Assembly: GCF_020667895.1 (NCBI RefSeq)
Contig: NZ_JAFMPS010000007.1
Span: forward strand, 1-64,000
DNA length: 64,000 nucleotides
Source: Alcanivorax sp. 1008
Lineage (GTDB): Bacteria > Pseudomonadota > Gammaproteobacteria > Pseudomonadales > Alcanivoracaceae
Reading direction: 5' to 3'
Below the pieces are notes generated by a model, which worked only from the letters and a program-made list of their open reading frames with translations, had not been told where the DNA came from and made no database searches. Shown piece after piece: positions 26,417-34,362 of the stretch. How positions within the stretch are numbered: the stretch's first letter is position 1; each line of letters begins with the position of its first letter. The position numbers and the translations under genes are program-made.

Positions 26417-27271
26417 TTAACGGCGTAGACGTTTCACCATTACGACGAACTGGCGTGGCTCATCGTTGAACAGAGCTTTCGCAAGTTTACTGCACTGACT
26501 AACCACATTGCCGATTTCCCGACGAACCAGATGCGAGACATAGGCACCTCGCTCGGGGTCATCATCAGTCCAGTCAAGCTCATTCACTGCTAGCAGCAGA
26601 CGGTCGAGATCGTGCAGTCGACCAAGCTTCTTGCCAAGCCGGGTGATGTCATCGGTGAGCCGTTCAAGTTTTGCCGATTGGGCATAGACGGGCAGGGTCA
26701 GGCTCAGGTATTTGGTCCACTTGCGCAGTGCATGCCAGTGCTGAATATCGTCGCTACGCAGTGCTGTGCGGGTCAGTCTATGGGCTTTGCGATAGAGTCG
26801 GCCATAGCCCTCGGCGAGCAGTATGTTGCTATCCACACTAATGTCGAGAGATTGCCAGCGCTGCCTGTCTTGTTGCCAGCACTCATGCAGCTGTGCCGCG
26901 GTTGCGGTGCCGCGGTCTGCTTCTTGCTTCTGGCTGCAGAGCTTGTCCAGAGTGGCAGTTAAGGCTTTACGGGCATCCTTGCTTGGCGCTTTCTGGCAAA
27001 GGCGCTCAAGGGTTTGGATGATGACATAGCGATCACGTGCTTCGCTCAGAGTGGCCGCTGCATCACGTAGTTCGTTAATAGACTGTTTCGCACGATTGTC
27101 ATCAAGCAGAGGTTTGATCACTTGCCACAGGGCGCGCAGTTCCTTGCTTGCCACCCGGATGCCATGAATGACGTCATCTCCGAGTATCTCATCGTCAGCG
27201 AGCATTTCGGAGACATCGTCGTGAACCTGCAAGGCGTGTTGGACAAGGGGCTCAATCGCGGATTTGGACAT
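26417..27271 (-). CDS. CHAD domain protein
   Basis: 284 residues from the ATG at 27271 (a GTG eleven codons upstream is possible). All-helical, positively charged, with the CHAD signature VIHGIRVASKELRALWQVIKPLL near residue 35 and a second one at HWHALRKWTKYLSLTLPVY near 175: two four-helix bundles with conserved His, Arg and Lys. Established work on CHAD proteins shows binding to polyphosphate and location on polyphosphate granules. A CYTH-domain protein, whose fold binds triphosphates, is the next gene upstream on the same strand. Here the two domains are separate proteins, whereas in many bacteria they are fused. Confidence 0.88.
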   Translation of the reverse strand: MSKSAIEPLVQHALQVHDDVSEMLADDEILGDDVIHGIRVASKELRALWQVIKPLLDDNRAKQSINELRDAAATLSEARDRYVIIQTLERLCQKAPSKDARKALTATLDKLCSQKQEADRGTATAAQLHECWQQDRQRWQSLDISVDSNILLAEGYGRLYRKAHRLTRTALRSDDIQHWHALRKWTKYLSLTLPVYAQSAKLERLTDDITRLGKKLGRLHDLDRLLLAVNELDWTDDDPERGAYVSHLVRREIGNVVSQCSKLAKALFNDEPRQFVVMVKRLRR

Positions 27272-27382
27272 TACGTATTCTCGCTGCGGGCGAATCCTTC
27301 GCACGGACCTTTATCCCTACGGGGGCAACCTTGCCCGGTGCATGCATTGGCATCAAAAGAAACTTTTATGACAGTAGCAATA

Positions 27383-27844
27383 TTACCAACTGCGGTAAGG
27401 TTTCTGGCTTAGCTGGCTGTTGAAGTAGCGGGGATCATCGCTGACTTCCTCACCCAGCCAGTCTGGGCTGACAAAGGTTTCCTGTTCACTGGCCAGTTCG
27501 ATTTCTGCCACTATCAGCCCCTGGTTGTCTCCGGCGAACACATCCACTTCCCAGGTGTGGTTGCCGACCTTGACCCGGTAGCGGGTTTTGTCGATGCGGC
27601 CCTGACCACAAAGGGCCAGCATGGCCAGAGCATCCTCGGCCGGGATCGGGTACTCGAACTCCGCCCGGCGGATACCGGTGCTGCGCCCTTTAATGGTGAG
27701 AAAGGCCTGATCTCCCGCCAGGCGAATCCGCACGGTGGCTTCAGGAGAGTGGCTTAGATAGCCCTGACAGATCCGTTGACCTTCCAGATTCTCCAGAAAT
27801 GCAGTTTCACGCAGTAGAAACTTGCGCTCGATTTCTGTGGCCAT
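27383..27844 (-). CDS. CYTH domain protein (triphosphate-tunnel family)
   Basis: 153 residues, the length of stand-alone bacterial CYTH enzymes such as inorganic triphosphatases. It begins MATEIERKFLL, the diagnostic E-x-E-x-K strand that lines the tunnel; other tunnel residues are in VRIRLAGDQAFLTIKG and TRYRVKVGNHTWEVDVF and IVAEIELASEQE. Likely reaction: hydrolysis of tripolyphosphate or another triphosphate with Mg2+ or Mn2+. It precedes the CHAD protein on the same strand (about 110 bases between) and follows the DUF4279 gene by three bases, so the three may form one transcript. Confidence 0.9.
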   Translation of the reverse strand: MATEIERKFLLRETAFLENLEGQRICQGYLSHSPEATVRIRLAGDQAFLTIKGRSTGIRRAEFEYPIPAEDALAMLALCGQGRIDKTRYRVKVGNHTWEVDVFAGDNQGLIVAEIELASEQETFVSPDWLGEEVSDDPRYFNSQLSQKPYRSW

Positions 27845-27847
27845 GGT

Positions 27848-28282
27848 TCACTCCAGATGGTTGTCTGGCAGAGTGTCGTCGCCACTATTGTCCAGTGCCA
27901 GCTGGTTGAATGCGACGTGGATTCCAAGTTGGCGAAACCGGGAGATCAGCTGGTCCGGCAAATAGAACGCCGGATCATCCATAAAATAGTACTGTGACAC
28001 GCCAACGCCACAGCGATAGCGCTGCTGTAGCTGCTGTAATGTCGGGCCGAGCCGCTCAAGTTTTAGTATCAGTTTCTCAAAGTGATCGCTATGACTGGCG
28101 TAGTGGTCCAGACCGCTACTGATAATCCATCGGTTCTCGGTGCGCGTTGCCTCCGGCAGAACTGCGGAATAGCTCTCGCCCTTACGCCAGATCTCATCCG
28201 GTTCCCGGCCAGCCAGCAGGGTAATAGCCAGAGGCTCGTCCTGGTAGCCGAATACAGCAAAGTAAACATGATGTTCAGTCAT
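27848..28282 (-). CDS. DUF4279 domain protein
   Basis: 144 residues from ATG 28282. The pattern fits DUF4279: an opening strand VYFAVFGYQDEPLAITLLAG, then a short GREPDEIWRKGE, a WIISSGL strand, a long helix with Leu repeats, and a closing helix plus strand (LISRFRQLGIHVAFNQLAL). No function is established for the family. It is divergent from ccmA, with fewer than 100 bases between the two starts, and upstream of the CYTH gene. Confidence 0.7.
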   Translation of the reverse strand: MTEHHVYFAVFGYQDEPLAITLLAGREPDEIWRKGESYSAVLPEATRTENRWIISSGLDHYASHSDHFEKLILKLERLGPTLQQLQQRYRCGVGVSQYYFMDDPAFYLPDQLISRFRQLGIHVAFNQLALDNSGDDTLPDNHLE

Positions 28283-28378
28283 CCCGCAGCCCCTGCCGGG
28301 TCCTGTTTTATACAGCAGGATACGGTAACACCTCATGCTATACTTCGCGCCCTCTGAATCCTGCCAATACGGAACGCC

Positions 28379-29014
28379 GTGACCGACCTGCCGTTGTTGC
28401 AAGCTGACAAGTTGACCTGCGAACGCGACGATCGTGTCCTGTTTGATGGCCTGTCATTCGCTGCCCGGGCTGGAGAGGTATGGCAGTTGGCCGGGCCGAA
28501 CGGCTCTGGCAAAACTACCTTGATGCGTATTATTGCCGGCCTGCATGGTGACTTCTCCGGGCACGTGGATTGGCCGGCGGCCCGCTCCGCTGGGCAGGAT
28601 CCCCGTCAGCAGCTGCTCACTATTGGCCATCGCCCTGGGCTGAGAGTCGAACTGACAGCGCTGGAAAACCTGCGTTGGTGGTTGGCTCTGCATCAGTGTG
28701 TTCTTGACGTGGCTCAGGCCGAGCAAGCGCTGTCCCGTGTGGGTCTGGCCGGCTATGAAACTGTGCCAGTGGCGCAAATGTCTGCTGGTCAGACCCGCCG
28801 CGTGGCGCTTTCTATGCTTTGGTTGGTAAACAAGTCTGTGTGGTTGCTGGACGAACCTTTTACTGCTCTGGATGTCGATGGCGTGGCGTTGATTGAAGCG
28901 CGCTTGCGAGAGCTGGCAGATGCTGGCGCGCTGGTGCTGTATAGCTCGCACCACAGGGTTAACGGTGACGCGCGTCAGATTCGGCTCGGCGACGGCCGCG
29001 GAGAGGTAAGGTGA
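28379..29014 (+). CDS. ccmA: Heme exporter ATP-binding protein CcmA
   Basis: 211 residues, GTG start. ATPase of the CcmABCD complex that releases holo-CcmE during cytochrome c maturation (system I). Walker A GPNGSGKTT at 39-47, signature motif MSAGQTRRVALSML, Walker B VWLLDEPFTALD, and a switch His in YSSHH. First gene of a tightly packed ccmABCDE set; the stop overlaps the ccmB GTG by four bases. Length and motifs match the family. Confidence 0.95.
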   Translation: MTDLPLLQADKLTCERDDRVLFDGLSFAARAGEVWQLAGPNGSGKTTLMRIIAGLHGDFSGHVDWPAARSAGQDPRQQLLTIGHRPGLRVELTALENLRWWLALHQCVLDVAQAEQALSRVGLAGYETVPVAQMSAGQTRRVALSMLWLVNKSVWLLDEPFTALDVDGVALIEARLRELADAGALVLYSSHHRVNGDARQIRLGDGRGEVR

Positions 29015-29676
29015 GTTTTACTGCGACCATGCAGCGGGAGCTGTTGCTGGCATGGCGACGTCCTGCGGAAATTATCAACCCGCTTTTTTTCTTCGTCATG
29101 GTGGTGGCGCTGTTTCCCTTGGGAGTGTCGCCACGGCCTGAGTTGCTGGCAACGCTGGCTCCGGGAGTGGTCTGGGTGGCGGCGTTGCTGGCGGTATTGC
29201 TGTCAGTGGATGGGCTGTTTCGTGCCGACCACGATAGCGGCGCGCTGGAGCAGCTCTTGACTGCGCCGCAGAGCCTGTATGTGCCGGTGCTGGCCAAGCT
29301 GGCGGCGCACTGGATGCTGACCGGGCTGCCACTAGTGGTGATGGCACCATTGCTCGGTTATATGTTGCATTTGCCGGAGCAGGCAATCGGTGTGCTGTTC
29401 ATCGCGGTGCTGCTGGGTACGCCCACATTAGTTGCCATTGGCGCCATTGGTGCGGCATTGACGGTATCTCTGCGCAGTGGCGGTATTCTGTTGTCATTAC
29501 TGGTGCTGCCGCTATACGTGCCGGTGCTGGTGTTCGGTGCCGGGGTGGTCAGCTACGCCGCAAAAGGTTTACCGGTATCCGGTGTTCTGGCTTTGCTCGG
29601 TGCCATGATGCTGGCCTCGTTCACTCTGGCGCCGGCGGCGGTGGCGGCCGGTTTACGAATCAGTTCGGGAAATTGA
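29011..29676 (+). CDS. ccmB: Heme exporter membrane protein CcmB
   Basis: 221 residues, GTG start overlapping ccmA (GTGA). Six hydrophobic segments, with the family features LAWRRPAEIINPLFFFVMV near the N-terminus and LSVDGLFRADHDSGALEQLL after the second segment. Permease partner of CcmA in the inner membrane. Its stop overlaps the ccmC ATG by one base (TGATG), keeping subunits coupled. Confidence 0.95.
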   Translation: MSFTATMQRELLLAWRRPAEIINPLFFFVMVVALFPLGVSPRPELLATLAPGVVWVAALLAVLLSVDGLFRADHDSGALEQLLTAPQSLYVPVLAKLAAHWMLTGLPLVVMAPLLGYMLHLPEQAIGVLFIAVLLGTPTLVAIGAIGAALTVSLRSGGILLSLLVLPLYVPVLVFGAGVVSYAAKGLPVSGVLALLGAMMLASFTLAPAAVAAGLRISSGN

Positions 29677-30422
29677 TGATGGTCTGGAAAACCCTGACAC
29701 GCTGGTATCACCAGCTCGGATCGCCCCGTTACTTCTATCGGTTTAGTGAGGTTTTGCTGCCTTGGTTATGGCCGATAGCCCTGCTTACTACGGCCGTCGG
29801 GTTGGTATGGGGGCTGGCGTTTGCGCCGGAGGACTATCAGCAGGGCAATAGCTATCGAATTATTTTTATTCACGTGCCGGCAGCTGGTGGTGCATTACTC
29901 GGTTATGTCGCAATGGGTGTGGCTGGGTTGGTGAATCTGGTTTGGCGAATGAAAATGGCCGAAGTGATGATCAAGGCGATTGCTCCCTTTGGCGCTGTGC
30001 TTGCGGCCATTGCCCTGATTACCGGGGCAATTTGGGGTAAGCCCACATGGGGCACTTACTGGGTTTGGGATGCACGCCTGACCTCCATGCTGATCATGCT
30101 ATTTCTGTATCTCGGTGTGATGGCGTTAATCAATGCCATTCCGGACCCTCGCCAGGCTGGCCGTGCTGCAGGTCTGCTATCTGTGGTGGGTGTGATCAAT
30201 GTGGTGATCGTCAAATACTCGGTGGAGTGGTGGCAGAGCCTGCATCAGGGCAGCACCATCAAGCTAACCGGGGGTAGCACCATGCCGGCAGAGATGCTGA
30301 CCCCGTTGCTGATCAGCATGCTTGGCATTTATTTGCTGTTCGCGGTTTCGGTGCTGTGGCGAGCTCGCGCTGAGTTGCTTTGGCGCGAACGTAAGAGCGC
30401 ATGGGTGAAGGAGCTGGTGTGA
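29676..30422 (+). CDS. ccmC: Heme-handling protein CcmC
   Basis: 248 residues from ATG 29676 (a second ATG lies three bases on). Six membrane segments. Carries the tryptophan-rich WWD-type motif WGKPTWGTYWVWDARLTS on a periplasmic loop, which holds heme, flanked by the His ligands in IFIHVPAA and in the SLHQGSTI loop. It transfers heme to CcmE. Its stop overlaps the ccmD ATG. Confidence 0.95.
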   Translation: MMVWKTLTRWYHQLGSPRYFYRFSEVLLPWLWPIALLTTAVGLVWGLAFAPEDYQQGNSYRIIFIHVPAAGGALLGYVAMGVAGLVNLVWRMKMAEVMIKAIAPFGAVLAAIALITGAIWGKPTWGTYWVWDARLTSMLIMLFLYLGVMALINAIPDPRQAGRAAGLLSVVGVINVVIVKYSVEWWQSLHQGSTIKLTGGSTMPAEMLTPLLISMLGIYLLFAVSVLWRARAELLWRERKSAWVKELV

Positions 30423-30601
30423 TGTACTTTGAATCTTTTGCTGCTTTTCTGCAGATGGGAACTCATGGGCCTTTTGTTTGGTCTGCCTACGGGATTTCTG
30501 CACTGCTAATAGCCACTAATATGTGGTTGGCGTATCGGCGTCAGCGTTTGGTGTTGAACGAAATCCGTCGGTTGGCGCGACGGGATCAGGGCAGTTTGTA
30601 A
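30422..30601 (+). CDS. ccmD: Heme exporter protein CcmD
   Basis: 59 residues from ATG 30422, again a TGATG junction. Typical CcmD: short N-terminus with a Phe/Met-rich start (MYFESFAAFLQMGTHGPFVW), one membrane span (SAYGISALLIATNMWLAY) and a basic tail (RRQRLVLNEIRRLARR). It stabilises the CcmABC-CcmE complex. Confidence 0.92.
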   Translation: MYFESFAAFLQMGTHGPFVWSAYGISALLIATNMWLAYRRQRLVLNEIRRLARRDQGSL

Positions 30602-30625
30602 CGGCTGCATGACTGGAGGAACTGA

Positions 30626-31093
30626 ATGAACCCGCTTCGCAAGCAACGGTTGCTGATTATCGTCGGTGTGTTAGCCGGTCTGGGCATCGCCGTAGGCCTG
30701 GTGCTGTATTCATTGAGCCAGAACATCAATCTTTTCTATACGCCCCAACAAATTGTCAGCGGTGAGGCGCCAGAGGGTGCCCAGATGCGGGTCGGTGGGC
30801 TGGTGGTGGACGGCTCGGTACGACGTGATAAGGATGGTCTTGGTGTGCTATTTGATCTGACTGATGGCGTCGGCACTTTTACGGTCCGCTACGAGGGGAT
30901 ACTGCCTGACCTGTTCCGTGAGGGGCAGGGCATTGTTGCCAACGGGACACTTGTTCGGCAGGACTACTTTGAGGCGGAAGAAGTGCTGGCCAAGCATGAT
31001 GAGCTCTATATGCCGCCGGAAGTACAGCAGGCACTGGAGAAGGCGGGGCATCCGGGAGCCAAGCCTGAGCAGGCCGAGAAAGACGGCTACTGA
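30626..31093 (+). CDS. ccmE: Heme chaperone CcmE
   Basis: 155 residues with TGGAGG upstream. N-terminal membrane anchor ([20 protein letters not shown]), periplasmic beta-barrel, and the heme-attachment motif [12 protein letters not shown] whose His forms the covalent bond with heme; the Tyr in this motif is the axial ligand. Receives heme from CcmC and delivers it to CcmF/H, which are not in this window: a terminator follows directly. Confidence 0.95.
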   Translation: MNPLRKQRLLIIVGVLAGLGIAVGLVLYSLSQNINLFYTPQQIVSGEAPEGAQMRVGGLVVDGSVRRDKDGLGVLFDLTDGVGTFTVRYEGILPDLFREGQGIVANGTLVRQDYFEAEEVLAKHDELYMPPEVQQALEKAGHPGAKPEQAEKDGY

Positions 31094-31118
31094 GCCGCCT
31101 TTGCCGAAGCAGGCTATG

Positions 31119-31141
31119 GCGCCCCGGCAGGGGCGCTTTTT
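31119..31141 (+). terminator. Rho-independent terminator after ccmE
   Basis: GCGCCCC, loop GGCA, GGGGCGC, then TTTTTC. It closes the ccmABCDE transcript. Confidence 0.85.
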
Positions 31142-31229
31142 CGTTGCAGTCTTTTTCTCTAACCACTGGCGATAAAACTGCTTCAGCCGCTAAAGTGTCG
31201 TTATTACCAAGTTGCCCACAGGAAGCAAT

Positions 31230-32711
31230 ATGACCCACGTCGTTCTGGTCGTTGAGGATATCAAGGATTGGGCCGCTTACTACCCCGCGCGCCATTTGAT
31301 GACCGCCAATGAATATCTTGATGGTGGCACCCAGTTTCCTCCGGGCAGGGTGCAAGTCATCAATTTGTGCAGAAATTACCGCTACCTCAGTCCCGGCTAT
31401 TATACCTCGCTGCTAGCAGAGGCTCGTGGGCACAGGGTGCTTCCGTCCGTACGGACCGTTAACGACCTGTCGCGCAAGTCTCTTTACGGGCTTCACTTTG
31501 AGTCCTTTGATGCGGCCCTCGACAAGGCAATGAAAAAGCATAGTGAATCCAAGGATCGTTTCTCTATAAAGCTTTACTTCGGGCAGACTGAGCATCAAGG
31601 CATTCAGGAGCTTGCCCGGCAGATTTTTGATCAGTTGCCCGCACCAATTTTGCAGCTCGAGTTTCGGCGCCGCGAAGAGTGGAATATCGAATCAGTAAAA
31701 TCCGTCGGCTTGCACCAGCTTAAGGGCAAGGAAGAGGATGCTTTCGCCGCAGCAATCGAGGCGTTCAACGCTCGGGTATGGCGTAAGTCCAGTAGCCGCC
31801 GAAAATTTCGTTACGATCTTGCAGTGTTGGTCAACGAGAACGAAAAGCTGCCGCCGTCTGACCCGGTTGCTTTAAAGCGCTTTATCAAAGCGGGAGCCGA
31901 ACTTGGCATCAATGTTGAGTTGATTGGTCGAGAAGACTACCCCCGCCTGGCGGAATATGATGGCCTGTTTATTCGCGAAACCACAGCGCTGGACCATCAC
32001 ACGTATCAGTTTGCCCGCAAGGCAGAAAAGGAAGGCATGGTGGTCATGGACGACCCTGGGTCCATCTTGCGTTGCACCAACAAGATCTATTTTGCCGAGC
32101 TAATGCAGGCGCATAAGGTGCCGGTGCCGAAAACCCGTTTCCTGTTCAAGGATAGCCGGGTGGACGCTGAGGCGTTGGTGGAAGATTTGGGCTTGCCCGT
32201 AGTGTTAAAGATTCCTGACGGCTCTTTTTCACGAGGAATCAGCAAGGTAGATAGCGTTGAGAAGCTGGATAACGCACTGGTGGAGTACTTCAAGCAAAGT
32301 GCAGTGGTGTTGGCTCAGGAGTATATGTATACCGATTACGACTGGCGTATTGGTGTGCTCAACAAAAAGCCTCTTTACGCCTGCCAGTATTTTATGAGCA
32401 AGGGGCACTGGCAGATATACAATCATTCACAAGGGAAAACGGTCAGTGGTGGTTATAAAACCATGGCCATACAGGAGGTTCCGGCCAAGGTTTTGCGTGT
32501 TGCCACCAAGGCGGCTCGATTGATGGGTAATGGCTTGTATGGTGTTGATATGAAGCAGAGCGGCGACCGAGTCGTGGTGGTGGAGGTCAACGATAACCCG
32601 AATATCGACTCCGGAGTCGAAGATAAATGGCTTGGCGAGGATCTATACCGGCAGATCATGCTGGAGTTCTTGCGCAGGATGGAGGCTCGTCGTCTCGGCT
32701 TGCCGGTCTAG
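31230..32711 (+). CDS. RimK-like ATP-grasp enzyme with RLAN N-terminal domain
   Basis: 493 residues from ATG 31230, preceded by AGGAAG. Residues about 1-150 are the RLAN domain found only ahead of RimK-like ATP-grasps (FPPGRVQVINLCRNYRYLSPGYYTSLLAEARGHR is its core). About 200-260 is a pre-ATP-grasp region; about 270-485 the ATP-grasp, with LPVVLKIPDGSFSRGI, the AQEYMYTDYDWRIGVL strand and metal ligands in VVEVNDNPNIDSG near 453. The family joins a carboxylate to an amine, usually adding amino acids to a peptide or protein. The true substrate is unknown. Often such genes travel with a peptidase or ligase partner; here the next gene is an MFS transporter. Confidence 0.88.
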   Translation: MTHVVLVVEDIKDWAAYYPARHLMTANEYLDGGTQFPPGRVQVINLCRNYRYLSPGYYTSLLAEARGHRVLPSVRTVNDLSRKSLYGLHFESFDAALDKAMKKHSESKDRFSIKLYFGQTEHQGIQELARQIFDQLPAPILQLEFRRREEWNIESVKSVGLHQLKGKEEDAFAAAIEAFNARVWRKSSSRRKFRYDLAVLVNENEKLPPSDPVALKRFIKAGAELGINVELIGREDYPRLAEYDGLFIRETTALDHHTYQFARKAEKEGMVVMDDPGSILRCTNKIYFAELMQAHKVPVPKTRFLFKDSRVDAEALVEDLGLPVVLKIPDGSFSRGISKVDSVEKLDNALVEYFKQSAVVLAQEYMYTDYDWRIGVLNKKPLYACQYFMSKGHWQIYNHSQGKTVSGGYKTMAIQEVPAKVLRVATKAARLMGNGLYGVDMKQSGDRVVVVEVNDNPNIDSGVEDKWLGEDLYRQIMLEFLRRMEARRLGLPV

Positions 32712-32794
32712 AGGAAGGTAAAATTTGTTTTGCATTTGTTGCGGACTGATTTGCTGCACTGGCATTCCAGCGGCTCCTTGTTAGACTGCCGCCC

Positions 32795-34201
32795 ATGGTT
32801 AACGTGGTTCTCTCTCTGGCGGCATTATTTCTCAGCATCGCTCTGCTAATTGGTGGCAGCGCCATGCTGGGCACGCTGGTGTCTCTGCGGTTGGAGTTTG
32901 AGGGCTTTGCCGAAACCTCCATTGGTTTGATTCTGGCGTTTTACTCCATTGGTTTCGTTATGGGGGCGACCTGGGGCAGTGCGGTGATTCGCAGTGTCGG
33001 CCATATTCGGGCCTTTTCAACCTATGCTGCGATTGCCTGTGCGGTGACCCTTTTGCATCCACTATGGGTGTCTGAGTATGCCTGGGCGGCCATGCGGCTG
33101 GTGATGGGTTTCTGTCTGGCCGGCTTGATGACTGTTACAGAGAGCTGGATTAATGACCGCGCAACCAATGAGTCCCGAGGCAAGCTGTTAGGGCTCTACA
33201 CGATTAACTTCTATATGGCTTCGGCGTTAGGCCAGCTGCTTGTTGGTGCCAGTGATCCCACCAAGGCGGTGGCGTTCAGTGTGGTGGCTATTCTGGTTGT
33301 GTTATCGCTGGTGCCCCTGTCGTTGACTCGTGGTTTGGTGCCAATGTCGCCTTCACATACTGCCGTGCTCAGTATGCGAGCTTTGTCTCGCGATGCGCCG
33401 GCGGGGGTTACCGGCGTCCTGGTTGCCGGAATCGCGATAGGTGCATTTATCTCTCTTGCTCCTTTGTACGCCATGCGTGGAGGGCTGGATACCGCTGAGC
33501 TATCACGGTACATGGGCTTTTCGGTGGTTTGTGCGATATTGCTGCAGTGGCCTGCTGGTTGGTTATCGGACCGCCTCGGCAGGCTGACGGTATTGGCAGG
33601 GCTGCTGGGTGCGGGCAGCGTGGCAGCTATGTTAGTGGCATTCTTTGGCAGTGTTTCTACTCCTTTGATGTTTCTGTCTAGTGGTCTGTTTTTCGCTGTG
33701 GCCACCAGTATGTATCCGGTCAGTGTGGCGCTGACCAATGACCAGCTGCCCAACGATCAGCTAGTGGCCGCCTGTGCCGGGCTGTTGAGAATTTATGGCG
33801 TTGGCACTATTGCTGGCCCACTGATCGGGGCCTGGCTGATGGGGGTATTTGGCGCAGCGGCCTTGTTTGTCTTTATCTCTGTTTGCCTACTTGTTGGCGC
33901 GCTTGCGGTGCAATACCGCTTCCGCGCGGCCGATATGGTCCCGCTGGGCGAGCAGGGCGACTATGCTCCAGTAGTGCCGGTATCTTCACCAGTAATTGTT
34001 GAGCTGGACCCTCGTAACGAAGAGTTCGAGCCTCATCACCCCGGCGAGCCAGCGGACTGGGATATTGCTGATCATATCGAGATGTTGCTGCCTGATCAGG
34101 AGTATGTGCAGGCCGAGGATGGGGCTGCAGAGGGGGGGCTCCCGGAAACAGGAGTCTCCCCCATAGAATTGGCCAACGATGAGCCGGGAAACAGGGGTTA
34201 A
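32795..34201 (+). CDS. MFS transporter with acidic C-terminal tail
   Basis: 468 residues, 12 hydrophobic segments in two halves. Features: ESWINDRATNESRGKLLGLY in the fourth/fifth helix region and WPAGWLSDRLGRL in the second half, as in YcaD-type members of the family. After the last span (ends near 385) there is a cytoplasmic tail of about 80 residues rich in Asp, Glu and Pro, which is not part of the transport fold and ends at a genuine stop. Substrate unknown. It is 84 bases downstream of the ATP-grasp gene, same strand, without a terminator, so co-transcription is possible. Confidence 0.85.
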   Translation: MVNVVLSLAALFLSIALLIGGSAMLGTLVSLRLEFEGFAETSIGLILAFYSIGFVMGATWGSAVIRSVGHIRAFSTYAAIACAVTLLHPLWVSEYAWAAMRLVMGFCLAGLMTVTESWINDRATNESRGKLLGLYTINFYMASALGQLLVGASDPTKAVAFSVVAILVVLSLVPLSLTRGLVPMSPSHTAVLSMRALSRDAPAGVTGVLVAGIAIGAFISLAPLYAMRGGLDTAELSRYMGFSVVCAILLQWPAGWLSDRLGRLTVLAGLLGAGSVAAMLVAFFGSVSTPLMFLSSGLFFAVATSMYPVSVALTNDQLPNDQLVAACAGLLRIYGVGTIAGPLIGAWLMGVFGAAALFVFISVCLLVGALAVQYRFRAADMVPLGEQGDYAPVVPVSSPVIVELDPRNEEFEPHHPGEPADWDIADHIEMLLPDQEYVQAEDGAAEGGLPETGVSPIELANDEPGNRG

Positions 34202-34259
34202 TCCCGGTAAAGCTAATGCTTCTGAGTACAGCGTTTCTGTTGTCTCTTTGTACCTTGTC

Positions 34260-34288
34260 TTGGATGCCTCAGGCGGATTTCCTATAGT
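34260..34288 (+). promoter_or_regulatory. Possible promoter of the repeat lipoprotein gene
   Basis: TTGGAT at 34260-34265, a 17-base spacer, and TATAGT at 34283-34288. The -10 matches five of six consensus bases; the -35 is poor. It lies about 75 bases before the ATG at 34363. Confidence 0.35.
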
Positions 34289-34362
34289 GGATCAGTGGCA
34301 GTCTATGCCCGATAGAAATACTGCGCCCAGACGTTGTGGCGGCAGCCCAGAGGATCGTTCAA

